The notes beneath the pieces are model-generated. The model was not told the origin of the DNA, ran no database searches, and saw nothing but the letters and a program-made list of their open reading frames with translations. 21,258 nucleotides of DNA from Larix sibirica (Eukaryota > Streptophyta > Pinopsida > Pinales > Pinaceae): positions 14,314 through 35,571 of the forward strand of contig NWUY0300001037.1 of assembly GCA_004151065.3 (NCBI GenBank). Direction: 5' to 3'. Positions 1-10,059 of this stretch are shown here, piece after piece. Made by a program: the position numbers and the translations under genes. Each line of letters starts with the position of its first letter. Position 1 is the stretch's first letter.

Positions 1-1001
1 AGGTTCAACACATTCCATGTAAGAAGGGTTATACAAAGGAAATGAGTCACGATCTTAATAGATGGTGCAGGGGCCACCCACAATTTCATATACTCATCTT
101 TAGTGACCAGGATAGGTATCCCTACATATGAGTTTAAGGGATTCACGGTGGAGGTAGCCGGTGGACGCATGATGCCATGTTTGCGGAAGGATCCACAAAT
201 GACAGTGACGATGGGAAACTACAGCATGAATGATGACTTCTATGTGGTCGAACTAGCAACGATCAACACCGTTTTAGTTGTCCAGTGGATCAACATTTTG
301 GGACCAATCATGATGAACTACCAGACCTTAGAGATGGGATTCAATGCACTAGATGGTACGAGGGTAGTTATGCGGGGCATGTCCAATGGTGTTCCAAGAG
401 TTGTATCAGCCAAACAGATGGAGGCCCTATTCAGACATGGTGATACAACTTATGCAATAGAGTGCCTAATCACAACTCAAAATAATTCCCATGACAACCA
501 ACAATACCATATAGACATATATGCTTTATTGGGGAAGCATGATAGGGTTTTTTGGGAGATTCCTCACGGAAGACCTACTAACATGGGATTTGAGCACACT
601 ATTGAGCTAGAGGAGAGGGCCAAACCTATGTTCACCACTCCTTATAGGAACCTAAGGAAATGTAAAGATGAAATTGAGAAGGCCATTAAAGAATGGTTAG
701 CCATGGGACACATCATGCCTAGTTCTAGTTTCTTTTGCATCTTCCTTGGTGTTGGTCAAAAAGAAGGATGGGACAACGATAATGTGCATTGATTATAGGG
801 CATTGAATAAGAATACCATCATGAACATGTATCCTATCACTTGGATTGATGAGTTGCACGAAGTGATGCACTTCTCCAAGATTGATCTCCGATCGAGCTA
901 CCATCATATTAGAGTCCGGGAGCAGGATTTGCACAAGACTGCTTTTATATGTCTCTATGAACATTATGAGTTCTTGGTCATGCCATTTGGGATGAACACT
1001 G
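1..1001 (+). pseudogene. Ty3/gypsy chromovirus pol fragment: protease and N-terminal reverse transcriptase (element A)
   Basis: This is a broken retrotransposon polyprotein that enters from the left edge. Frame 1 carries a retropepsin: the active-site region reads ID-GAGATHNF at about 58-90, and LRKDPQMTVTMG and GMSNGVPRVVSAKQMEALF follow. The normal DSGA motif is altered, and an in-frame TGA lies at 43-45. The RT thumb-side start (FTTPYRNLRKCKDEIEKA) ends in MPSSS near 731. A one-base frameshift there moves the coding to frame 2, which reads SLVLVKKKDGTTIMCIDYR, YPITWIDEL and FSKIDLRSSYHHIRVREQD, the last with the first catalytic Asp of RT motif A. It stops at VMPFGMNT, just before an N at 1002. 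The YxDD motif, RNase H and front of integrase are missing. This type of PR/RT is known from chromoviruses; the same element seems to resume at 1841. It is certainly non-functional. Confidence 0.88.
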
Positions 1002-1002
1002 N

Positions 1003-1839
1003 AAAGAGATGAAAATTATATAAAAATTCAACATTATGGTCATGGGTGGTCAAGATCAGGACCAATATGGTAATGAAAGAGGAGATATGGAGGTCATTTA
1101 GAGATGTTGATTCCTCAGAAGAAGAAAGTGATAGGGTTGGATTTGCATGGGAAATAAATCTTGAGATGCGTTGTGGCGAAGTGTTAGAAGAAATTCGAAG
1201 CATGAATGAATCCAGTGGCATTATACCTCAAAGTGATGAATCTAATCATGTCACTGAAACACTTAAATCCATTGTGCTTCAAGAGCAAGAAGATGAAAAT
1301 CTCGTCCCTGAAGCCGATTTAGAAGTTAGATTAGAACAGGTGAGGCGATGCAAGGCAAGCGCATGCCTAGAACTGTAAGGGAATTCCTAACGTTGGTTGA
1401 CAATAATCTAGAAAGAGAGAGAGAGGGGCTTCCTCATATTCTTCCATGGGAAAGCAATAATGAAGGGACACATCCTCCTCACAGTGAAGGTGGTGATGGT
1501 GAGACAAACCATTCTCATTATTCTGATGTCCCTGATTATCTGTTTCATCAATCATTGGAAGAAAGTTCACTAAGGCAAATCAAGGTTGATTCCACTAGTT
1601 GGCAGGAGCACACCTTAGTAAATGATGGCCCAAAAGGAGAATTCTCAATAAACAATATTGTTATATTTCAAGAACCTTCTTCCATCACCAACACAGCCAA
1701 CGAGACTGAGCCTTTATCGTTATATCCTCACATAAGAAATGTCCCAAGCTTTTTGTTGCCTCGTGAATTGCATGTAAATGAGGAAGGTATACCTCACAAT
1801 GATCCATCTCATATTCCTACTTCCTCTCCAACTTTCTTA
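1003..1839 (+). pseudogene. Unidentified coding-like block inserted in element A pol, bounded by two N bases
   Basis: I do not recognise this sequence. It has two long overlapping open frames. Frame 2 is open from about 1046 to 1375 and is very acidic (DVDSSEEESDRVGF, EVLEEIRSMNESSG, LQEQEDENLVPEADLEVRLE). Frame 1 runs from an ATG at 1348 across the N at 1840 and contains MPRTVREFLTLVDNNLE, PHSEGGDGETNHSHY and SLYPHIRNVPSFLLPREL. A single frameshift near 1345-1375 could join them, so this may be one decayed coding region of about 260 codons. No retroviral enzyme motif is present. It sits exactly where the rest of RT, RNase H and the first half of integrase should be. It could be a real insertion, a gag-like piece of another element, or an assembly patch. 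Confidence 0.45.
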
Positions 1840-1840
1840 N

Positions 1841-2515
1841 GGCATAATGGTGGTATAATACCACTTATCATGGGCTACAAAAATGACAAAATATGAAGCA
1901 GTATATGACTAACAACCACCCTTCGTGGTTTCTTACCTGCTAGGTACTCCAAAGTAAATGCAGTTGATAGCCTGCTTCATAATTGTGATGTCACTCTTTG
2001 AAAACTTAAGGAAACTTTAGCAATGGCTCAAAAATGAATGAAGCAACAAGCAAACCAACACCGCTCAAAGCGTTCATTTGTAGAAGGAAACCAAGTGTTC
2101 CTTCAGCTCCAATCTTATAAGCATACCTCTCTCAAATTTAAATGTCCACAAAAGCTTGCACCAAATTTTTATGGCCCATATCAAATTGTTCAACGCATTG
2201 GTTAGGTGGCCTACCAATCAGCACTCCCAACACACTCCAAGATCCACCTAGTATTTCATGTTTCATGCTTGAAGAAGATAGTAGGTCAAAATTATCAAGT
2301 TCAAACTACATTACTAGAACTAGACGAAGAAGGCTCCATTTGGCTCCAACTAGAAGCAATTTTGGACACTCGAGAGTTCCAACTATGTCAATGCACTATC
2401 TATGGAGTTTTGATTCAATGGAAGGATACCTAACCAGAAGATGCTACTTGGGAACCATCAACCATTTTGCAGTAGTTTCCCATCTTTATCCTTGAGAACA
2501 ATACTTCTTTTGAAG
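1841..2515 (+). pseudogene. Integrase C-terminal half and chromodomain of a chromovirus (element A, resumed)
   Basis: Directly after the N at 1840 the + strand encodes WWYNTTYH (1848-1871), the late part of a Ty3/gypsy integrase core. It continues with YEAVYD, PPFVVSYLLGT, a frameshift, then VDSLLHNCDVTL and ETLAMAQ. The basic tail HRSKRSFVEGNQVFLQLQ, KCPQKLAPNFYGPYQIVQRIG and FHVSCLKKIVGQNYQVQT follows, after a TAG that precedes VAYQSALPTHSKIH. From about 2336 comes a chromodomain: LDTRE, LIQWKDT, then after a stop EDATWEP. A C-terminal chromodomain is diagnostic of chromoviruses and is thought to steer integration to heterochromatin. There are at least five stops or shifts, so this is a fossil. 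Together with 1-1001 it frames a missing middle of pol. Confidence 0.85.
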
Positions 2516-2525
2516 GGGTAGGGCA
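2512..2525 (+). other. Polypurine tract of element A
   Basis: A purine run, gaaggggtaggg followed by ca, lies immediately before TGTTAGGG. It sits just after the end of the chromodomain frame, where a retrotransposon polypurine tract, the primer site for plus-strand DNA synthesis, is expected. Confidence 0.65.
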
Positions 2526-2690
2526 TGTTAGGGTTTTACCCTAATCCCCCTACATTATCAATGTATATGGCCATAAGGCTCATTAGACAGTTAGTTGATA
2601 GTTACTTAATGAAAAAGGGACCTATTTATTAAATAAATGCCCCTAGGTGGTGGACCTTCATTAATTGCAGGACCACAAGTAGTTATGACT
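2526..2690 (+). repeat. Truncated 3' LTR start of element A
   Basis: The LTR begins TGTTAGGG right after the polypurine tract. The first 20 bases hold a perfect inverted repeat (TTAGGGT, 3-base loop, ACCCTAA, 2528-2544). No matching LTR is in the window, so the length is not known. LTR-like sequence appears to stop near 2690, where minus-strand integrase sequence of another element starts, so the LTR is probably truncated. The right limit is approximate. Confidence 0.55.
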
Positions 2691-3310
2691 TTGGATATTG
2701 AAACAATATATATTGAATAGTAAGATATGTAATGTTTATTCAAGAAAGCATATTATAACCGTATTGCAGATTCTTGGTCAGATTACCAAGACCCTATAGG
2801 ATTTCCTTGTTCAGATACAACCAAATTATGTCTCCTACCTTGAATGTTTTTTCAATTCTATGTTGATCATGCATGGCCTTGTACTTTTCCTATGACTTAT
2901 TCAATGTATCTTGTACTTGCAAATGGATCTTCCTGATCCCATCAATGAAATTTTCAGCCTTCAATGCTTTTCCTATGGTTCCTTCCCTCACTCCTCCTTG
3001 TTGTCCATAATGCAATCTAAGGGTGAAGGTGGAAAACACCAAAAGCAATTTTGAAAATGGGGACTTACTAGTAGAATTATTAATTTGTTTTTTATAATAG
3101 TGCTAAATGTAAATCAAATTTTCATCCCAGGTCCTTGGGTGCTTTTGATTGTAACTGCTCAAAATCTAAACCAATGTCTTGTTCATTGTTTTTTCCTACC
3201 CATCTTTCCATGGATTGAAATATGTAAATCTATTCAACTTAGTTTACACCTTCTCTATATTTTACACCCTCGGTCTATGATAGACATATATTTGACACCA
3301 CTAGTCACAA
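2690..3310 (-). pseudogene. Ty3/gypsy integrase fragment (element C)
   Basis: On the minus strand this encodes the second half of an integrase. In order from the right these are: FNPWKDG (equivalent to the FHPQTDGQTE region), MNKTLV, then ILSSYNQKHPRTWDENLIYI, NNSTSKSPF, LHYGQQGGVREGTIGKALKA, ENFIDGIRKIHLQVQDTLNK, a stop, KYKAMHDQHRIEKTFKVGD and IIWLYLNKE. The first part is spread over several frames; the last ~60 codons are mostly in one frame. The family match is by recognition of these conserved strings. It lies between element A's LTR and the left LTR of element B, in the orientation opposite to A, so it is a separate insertion. Its upstream parts are not found nearby. Confidence 0.75.
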
Positions 3311-3424
3311 TCAATTAAAAGCAAGAAGATTGCATGCTTAATCTAGAGTTTGTACATATTTTCATCATTGGGCTATGCTTTTCCTTTAGGAACAATGTGA
3401 GCCTCATGGATTTTATTAGGGAAA

Positions 3425-3429
3425 ACCAT
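3425..3429. other. Target site duplication of element B, left copy (ACCAT)
   Basis: The five bases ACCAT lie immediately outside the left LTR and recur immediately outside the right LTR at 13438-13442. A 5-bp duplication is the standard footprint of Ty3/gypsy integrase. Confidence 0.75.
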
Positions 3430-4182
3430 CGTTGCTAGCGCAAAATGGAGACTAGGGTTCTTATGCATGGGCCAAAAAAAGGATGCTGCTATAGTCTAGC
3501 ATGCTCAGAGAATTTTCAATCCTCGTAAGGGGGAAGGTCTCACCCGAAGCATAGCCAAGACCAACGTAAAGTCAAGTTTATTTAACTGTATGGTTGTGTC
3601 AAGGTTTAACAACAAACATAACAACAACATTCATCCTATCACAATAAGATTTAAGCATATTTATCTTGTATCCATCAAATTATTAGAAAACAAAAACATA
3701 AGTGTGAAACCATTACAGGAATGAATATAGAATCATCACGAAGACATATTCCATGCAAAATTTTATAGGGGGACCAACAATTTATTTCATTATATCATCA
3801 TATTCACATTAGATCAACAACCTCACGGCCACAAGCCTTACATTCACCACAGAATAACCCATCGCAGGATACAACAGAGTCTCAAGAACCCATTACAAAA
3901 CTCCATAGCACATATATGGATGGTTCTTTTTGCAACTGTCTCTTCTGATTCTCTAATATTCTTACTCTAGAATTTATTGTGAGCTCTCTTATTCTTTCTC
4001 TTCCCTTTGTCTTCCACTTCCTTTTATAGTTGTGTGCCGGGTCCAAAATAGGTCCAAAATGGTTGTGGTGTTTACCTTGGTTTGCAACTTCCAGTGCTTT
4101 CTGCTACTTCTGCTTCTTCCACTTCTTTAGCTACTCTTTCACTACCCTTGGATTGGTCCACTTCAAAACAAAGGAGCCAACA
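3430..4182 (-). repeat. 3' LTR of element B (left copy)
   Basis: It aligns end to end with 12679-13437. Shared landmarks include gcaaaatggagac, ttcttatgcatg, aagggggaaggtctcaccc, aacctcacggccacaagcc and ggtccacttcaaaa. The left end has mutated from TGTTGG to CGTTGC; the right end is CCAACA. A minus-strand TATA box (TATAAAAG; 4021-4028 on +) is kept. Confidence 0.85.
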
Positions 4183-4196
4183 TGCCCCAACCACAA
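4183..4196 (-). other. Polypurine-tract remnant of element B
   Basis: On the minus strand, GTGGTTGGGGCA directly precedes the 3' LTR start TGTTGG. It resembles the GGGGTAGGGCA before element A's LTR but is interrupted by T residues, probably through decay. Confidence 0.4.
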
Positions 4197-5539
4197 GGGT
4201 GGACTTTCCCTTGAGTCAACCTTGCTTTGTGACTAATTCATATACTTCTTCAACTGTTGGCCCTTCAAACAAAGGATTCAACCCCAGTACTGAACAACAT
4301 CAGTATCGACATCAATATTTTTCCTTTGTTTCAGTTACGAAAAAGAGGAAAAATACCGAATGTTGATCAGAGAAAAAAATCCTGCTAAAATAAAAATAAC
4401 CCGCCTGACCTAGCGATTGGTTCTTCATCTTTAGAATCTTCTTTCCTGAGGATGCCATTATTACTAGAAATCCATTGTCTCCATATTCAATAAGTGACAA
4501 GGCACCCGAAGGTGATTTATTGAGCATCCACAGGTCAAAAAAACTAGGATGAAGCATGAGCACTGGATTCATAGAGAGGAATGGCTATGTCTTGGACTAT
4601 AGGGCATCGCTCTCTTAAAATATCATATTATTTAGCAGTGGCCGAAGGGGTTTTGAGAGTGTGTGATGTGGCAGGAATCCCAGAGGAAATCCTCATTATC
4701 GGAACATCGAGATCCCTTGAAAATTTTCGAAAATGTGAGCCTTGGTGTTATTGTTGAGCTTGGGGCATCGAAAAGTTCAAAAAATTTGAACAGGTCTCAG
4801 GAGCAATCAATGAGGGTCTTAGGAGAAATCAATGATGTGTTCATAAGGACAATTGAGCATAGCTTGCACACGAAAGGAATCTCATATAACAATAGGGAAA
4901 TGGACATAGGGGGTGGCGGGAATATCTACATTGATTCGAAATAACAAGGCATGGGCGAACAACTGTGGATCATAATGGATATTACATCATCTTATATAGC
5001 AGGGAGATTGTAGTGGGGTGGAAATTCACATGGCTTGGATTGGATACGAAATGATGCATTGGGGATCCGAGTATGGGAAAGGGATTTTAATGATGTCCAT
5101 CACACAAGTCGAGGATAATGGTTTAGGGAATCAAACATGTGATATCGAGGTAATGATGACTAACGATGCGTATGGGTGGGACAACTAGGAGACATGGGAC
5201 GTGGTGGAGCTAATTTGGCTGGAATTTTCCCTGATGGCCTGTTGGATGAGCTAGAATGGTTGCAAATTCACACGAATAACCTTCAATCTACTGGAAAAAA
5301 ATGGTGGTGTTGCTGCAATAGAATATTGACAAAGATAATCATGACTGTGGGGCCCTTCCTGAACACAATGGTGCTGAATAAATTGCAACTAAAATTAACT
5401 GTGGAACAAACTGAAGACTTGGAAATAAACATCACTGAACTAAAGAGAAGAAATAAAAACAAACTATAACTCCTAATTAACGCACTCCCACAAGTAGGAG
5501 TGGCCTCTTGTGGAATCATTGATCATAACATAGGGCTTT
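4197..5539. other. Post-integrase spacer of element B with antisense open frames, no recognised gene
   Basis: About 1.3 kb between the end of integrase and the 3' LTR. I see no env motif, signal peptide or chromodomain on the element's own strand. The plus strand (antisense to the element) has two open frames: 4663-4944 (93 codons) and 5176-5469 (97 codons, rich in charged residues near its end: EQTEDLEINITELKRRNKN). Between them the sequence keeps a coding-like look but is cut by stops. Some plant Ty3/gypsy elements carry antisense ORFs in this place; whether these are relics of one cannot be settled from the sequence. Confidence 0.3.
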
Positions 5540-6700
5540 AGACATGTGCCATTCACCCATCTTGGATGCAAAATACCATCAATCTAGAAAGCTTCACCAT
5601 TCTTGACTCTTTTAGTTCCACAACAAAGAAATATCCTAACCAATGCATTTGTAACTTACCTGGGTGCTTCATGAACTTGATGTTGTATAAGAGCTCCTTG
5701 TCTCCTATAGCGAATTGTTTATTCTTGATGTGTCGATCGTGATAGATTTTTGTATCCCCTTTTCTACTATTGCGTGATATTCCATGAGAAACCAAGTTTC
5801 TTCAATTTCCATGAGTTCTACCAAGTGTTCCGCAACTGATTTGTCCTCTATCATTTGGGTTGCATTTGCAATGTATAGACTCAGAACAATGAAACGTCCA
5901 GAACCATTGCTTCTCTACCATATGCCAACTGAAAAGGAGTCTACTTGTGAAGTATCTTAGAATTAGTTATGTGGGACCATAGCACAGGTGTAATTTGCTC
6001 ATCCCAATCATCTCTATTTGCGCAATAGACTTTGCTCAATCTCGTTTAAAAAATTTTGTTGAATGATTCAACCGTGCCATTCGCCTGTGCATGATACAGA
6101 TTGCTCTATGGTGCTGAATTAAAAAATTAGTTGTTAATTCTTCAATGGTGTTGTTCAGAAAGTGCTTTCCTTAATCACTCATGACACTTCTTGGGAACCC
6201 AAAGCGAGTTATATTGTTTTCAAAAATAGATTGAGCAGTTGTTTCTATGGAACAGTTGCGGGCAATTGCAGCTTTGGCCCACTTAGTTAGATAATCAGTT
6301 ATGATAATAATGTACCAAGACTTTGAGTGCTTTGTTGGTGGATGAATCAGTCCCACAAAGTCAATTTCCCACTTCTCAAAAGGTTGCAGCGCTCGGATTG
6401 GATTCAATGGAAGTTCATCTCTTCGGGATGGTCGTCCAACACATTGATAGACATCGCATTTCCTTGCATACTCCATTACATCTTTGAATAATGTAGGCCA
6501 CCACAACTCAACTCGTAACACCTTTCTTCTTATAGATTTTTTGCTAGCATGTCCTCCCGTAAACCCCACATGGCATTCCCATAAAAAAATTTCACACTCA
6601 TGATCCAGTATGCATATGCGCAAGATGCCATCAATTCCTAGTTTATACAACTATTTTGCAATCAGCTAGTATTATGTCGCTCTTACCATTAAGTGTCACA
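5540..6700 (-). pseudogene. Integrase of element B
   Basis: On the minus strand, 6650-6171 is one open frame. It has an N-terminal zinc-site remnant (HVGFTGGH, then CDVYQC in which the expected CxxC is damaged), LWWPTLFKDVMEYARKC, the first catalytic Asp in WEIDFVG (6360-6362), and WYIIIITDYLTKWAKAA. The second Asp is in VMSD (6174-6176), followed at once by TAA in place of the usual Gln codon. The catalytic Glu survives in ANGTVESFNK (6067-6069) but in another frame. D2 and E are about 35 residues apart, as the D-D35E core requires. The C-terminal domain is at 5800-5550: YHDRHIKNKQFAIGDKELLY and KHPGKLQMHWLGYFFVVE. It would insert element cDNA into the genome; stops and frameshifts make it inactive. 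Confidence 0.88.
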
Positions 6701-6779
6701 TCTATGTGGGAAAAAAGTCTTCTGGGGATTTCCTTATAGTGAGGAACAATGCAATGTTTTCTAGATGATCCGGAATGAC

Positions 6780-7200
6780 CTTGACTCAAAAAAATGTAGT
6801 TTCTGGTAGTTGATCGTCTACCGAGATGCTAGCTTCTCTAGATTCAATACAAGACAAATGATCTGGGCCATGGTTGTATTTCCCAGGCTTCACGATAACT
6901 TCAAATGATAATTCCTGGAAGAGTAGTAACCATTTGTGTATTCTCCCTTATAAGACTGGCTTATTGACCAAATATTTTAGAGCAGAATGGTTTGTGAAGA
7001 ACTTGAAAGGTCCTCCCAAAATATAGTGGAGGAATTTATGTAATGCGTAGATCATATCCAATCCCTCCCATTCTATGGTAGTGTAGTTTCACTCTACTCG
7101 CAATAGCTTTCTGCTGGAAAAATACACAGGATAGTCCATCTCACCTTCGTTGGGTTGAGCCAATACAACTCTCAGGGTGATCCCTTATGCATCTACATGA
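6780..7200 (-). pseudogene. RNase H domain of element B
   Basis: The minus strand reads MDYPVYFSSRKLLRVE, a stop, then TTIEWEGLDMIYALHKFLHY, ILGGPFKFFTNHSALKYLVN, and after another stop GRIHKWLLLFQELSFEVIVK and PGKYNHGPDHLSCIES. This is the reverse-transcriptase-linked RNase H that removes the RNA strand during cDNA synthesis. The Glu of TTxExEGL is kept. The catalytic Asp of the usual TDHSALKYL motif is changed to Asn (TNH). It lies directly between RT and integrase. Confidence 0.82.
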
Positions 7201-7439
7201 ACATGGAATTCCTTCTGCTAATCAGGAAATGCAAGAATTGGGGATTTTACCATTTTCTCCTGGAGCGTATTGAACGCTTAAGCATTCACAATCTTCATTC
7301 CATTGGAAAAGCTCGGTCTTCTTTACTAAGTTTCTCCAAAGGTGCCATAATAGATGCATAGTTGCAGATGGATCTTCGATAATAGCGGGTATGACCCAAT
7401 GTGGATCGAAACTGTTTTATCGTTGTTTTCGCTTGTAGA

Positions 7440-8060
7440 TTTACAATAGCAACGATTCGACCAATACACCATCTTTACAGACAATATGTCCCAACAGGTT
7501 ACCAAAGGGTATGCAAAATATGCACTTCCACATATTTAATGAGATCCCCATATATCTACAATGATCCAATGTGAGTCGAAGGAGTGCAACATGGTATTTG
7601 AGTAGATTGTAAATCATCCAATCATCCAAATAATCTTTCAAAATTTTTTGGAGGAACTCGCGGAAAGCAACTATGACTACTCTTAAGAAGACTGTTGTTG
7701 TATTCTTCAATCCAAATGACATAACATTATATGCAAAAGAGTCCCATTCAATAGTAAATGTATTCTTCTTCTTGTCTTCTTCCGCAATCCTTACCTGGTG
7801 ATATCCAGAGAAGCCATCCGTGAAAGAATATGCTTCATTTCCCGCCACTTTGTCTGACACTTCATCATTGAAAGGTATTGGGAAAGGGTCATGAATGCAA
7901 GCAACATTTAGGTTGTCGTAATCGAAACAGACCTAGATATCCTCGGTGTCCTTCTTACTATGGATCACAATAGGGATGATCCACTCATATTCATCTACTG
8001 GGAAGATTAAGCCATCATTCATCATACAATCAATCTCCTTTTAACCTTTTGTTTGTCCCA
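7440..8060 (-). pseudogene. Reverse transcriptase of element B
   Basis: The minus strand from 8050 reads EIDCMMNDGLIFPVDEYEWI, IPIVIHSKKDTEDI, an in-frame stop, VCFDYDNLN and HDPFPIPFNDEV. An open frame 7860-7441 follows with motif A (YSFTDGFSGYHQVRIAEEDK), motif B region (VMSFGLKNTTTVFLRVV, in place of the usual NAPATFQ) and the catalytic YLDD (7621-7632) in KDYLDDWMIY. The motif C aspartates are intact, although the palm region has drifted. It copies element RNA into DNA; one stop and the altered motif B make this copy dead. Confidence 0.88.
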
Positions 8061-9099
8061 TGGGTTTGGGTGATACAGACGATGCTTGATAGGATTTGCA
8101 GTTTGCATCTGGCTTCAATATGATCTTCATCTCTCCTAGGTCTCCCTAAAATCCCTTAAGTTCCATGAAACTTTGTGGACATAAGTCCTCATACTCTTTC
8201 AGAAGAGAGGCAACTTTTGAGACTCCCTAATTGTCCCAGTAATCCCTTATTGCTACCATCTTCGGTTTATCTTTAGTTTCAATATTGATCTTCTTCAATA
8301 GTAGGGGTTGTGTATAGATTTCTCTAGTATCTAATGGTTTGGCATGCTGAACTTGTCAGGAGCCTTCTAATTCCTTGAATTGAAGGTGTTATAACTGTTC
8401 GACTTCATCTGTTTCTGGTTCTTCTTGATCTACCTTAGCACAACATACATGTTGTCTCATATCTACAGGGAAGTCCTCCAATTCTTGATGTATTGGGCAG
8501 TTGTATGAGTGGCTCAACTTCCGCAACTGGTCTATAAACAACGTACCCTTGATAGCATTTAATGCTTCCGTTATTATATTGCTTGTTACGAAGAAGGAAA
8601 AGTATTGACACAACTTTGCACACAACTCCTTCCAACAATCCATCTCCATTCCTATTTCTTTGTGTAGATACCAAGCCTTTAGGATAGGTCCAAGCTCATG
8701 GAAGAATTGGTGGACCTATAACCGCGAAAGTAATCCTCCTAATTCCCATTGGTGCTCGCAGAGCTCGATGTGTTGATAAGAATTAGACTCCCCCATGGAT
8801 ACTTATTTTTCCATGTTAACATGCGAGGACAAATTAAATTTGATCATCATGGTAAGTTGCGTTGTATCCCATCCATGCAAATCATCCCTATGCATTTCCC
8901 ATCATCTAGCGGGGGTGCCTTTGAGAGATGTATCCATTAAATCCATACGATATTGTTCCTCTACCATGGCTTCCATCTCCTGTAAGAATGTATCAAGCCG
9001 ATTAGTTCCATCATATGTTGGTGCTTGAATGAATTCCACCCCAATCCACCTCACAGATTTTACCATTGCGCAATGTCTAGATGATATCTCACGACGTTC
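8061..9099 (-). pseudogene. Protease-RT linker of element B
   Basis: About 1 kb separates protease and RT, which is long for a Ty3/gypsy pol. The minus strand has coding-like stretches in changing frames, the longest being 8649-8389: MDCWKELCAKLCQYFSFF, then ALNAIKGTLFIDQLRKLSHS and HQELEDFPVDMRQHVC. I recognise no catalytic motif. It probably held the end of the protease region and the start of RT, but that is inference from position. The overlapping second frame at 8674-8435 is a shadow. Confidence 0.5.
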
Positions 9100-9660
9100 G
9101 TTTTTCTAGTTGTCCCAAGAATCCTTCGAGTCACTATTGAAATACTAAATGCTTCTCCAACTTATGGAACCTTTTGTTGTTGGGTTCATATAATCATCTC
9201 TCCATCCTACGACCAGAGTATAAATCCCATCCAGAACATCCCGTTCCATGTTTTCCTGAATTGGTTCAATGTACCTTGATCCTTGGTGGGGATCTAATCG
9301 CTGAGTCACTTTCATACCATTCGCCTCAAAGGTCATCATTTTGTTCTTTAAATCAATTATTCCATCGTTCTCATAAGCCTAGTCAATACCGAGCAATGTT
9401 GGATAAGGGTCTGTTTCTCCCATGATCTCGATGACTTCAAAATATGTGGTTTCCTTGACACCACCTAAATCTACTTTCCCATTCTCTAGATGACCAGTGG
9501 GGAAGATATGGTACTGGTTGGCCATCCACAACTAGATTGGAGAATAAACAAGCCTCGGGGAACCCATTGCTTCCCATGACTTCTTAAGTAAGATGCTCAA
9601 ATATAAACCAAGGTCCAACATCACATTTTTGATATCATAATTATGTACTTGCGCATTCAA
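9100..9660 (-). pseudogene. Protease (retropepsin) region of element B
   Basis: The minus strand reads NVMLDLGLYLSILLKKSWEA, MGSPRLVYSPI, a stop, LWMANQYHIFPTGHLENGKV, DLGGVKETTYFEVIEIMGET, DPYPTLLGID, a stop, AYENDGIIDLKNKM, and an open frame 9339-9145 with RLDPHQGSRYIEPIQENMER. The VMLDLG...SIL and LLGID strings mark the two halves of a retropepsin fold. The usual D-[ST]-G at the active site is DLG here. It would cleave the Gag-Pol polyprotein. It lies between gag and the RT linker. Two stops interrupt it. Confidence 0.72.
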
Positions 9661-10059
9661 ACAGAAATCTCAGCCCATTCGCTTCCTTTGCCATTATCGC
9701 ACTAACTAGATATTCCACTTTGGGAGTGGGGCGTGAATTTCCTCATCATTTTCCATTACATCAGTCAGGCTATGAAGCGCACTTCGCAATTTCTAAGTAG
9801 CCTTCTCATCTACCAAAATTCCTTTAAGCAAGTGAAACCATTGGAAAACAAAATATTTTGTATGATCAGTATATGATCCCTCACCCTCAAATCTAGTGTT
9901 ATTCGTCTGGCACTACTAATGAGATATTGAACCCTCTCGAGCTGGCGGAGTAGGTATTCGACCAAACATGTCTATAGCTTCTCTATTTATCTCATTATGT
10001 TGTACTAGGACGTACTTGGTTCTCTTGGGGGTTGCCTTTTGAATCATTAGAGAATTTGG

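Noticed and set aside
725-964. 79-codon minus-strand open frame
   Set aside because: It is a shadow of the element A reverse transcriptase on the plus strand.
1367-1570. 67-codon minus-strand open frame
   Set aside because: It is the reverse of the plus-strand coding-like block and has no recognisable content of its own.
8435-8674. Second minus-strand frame overlapping 8389-8649
   Set aside because: It overlaps the other frame in the protease-RT linker and has no supporting motif; only one of the two can be coding.
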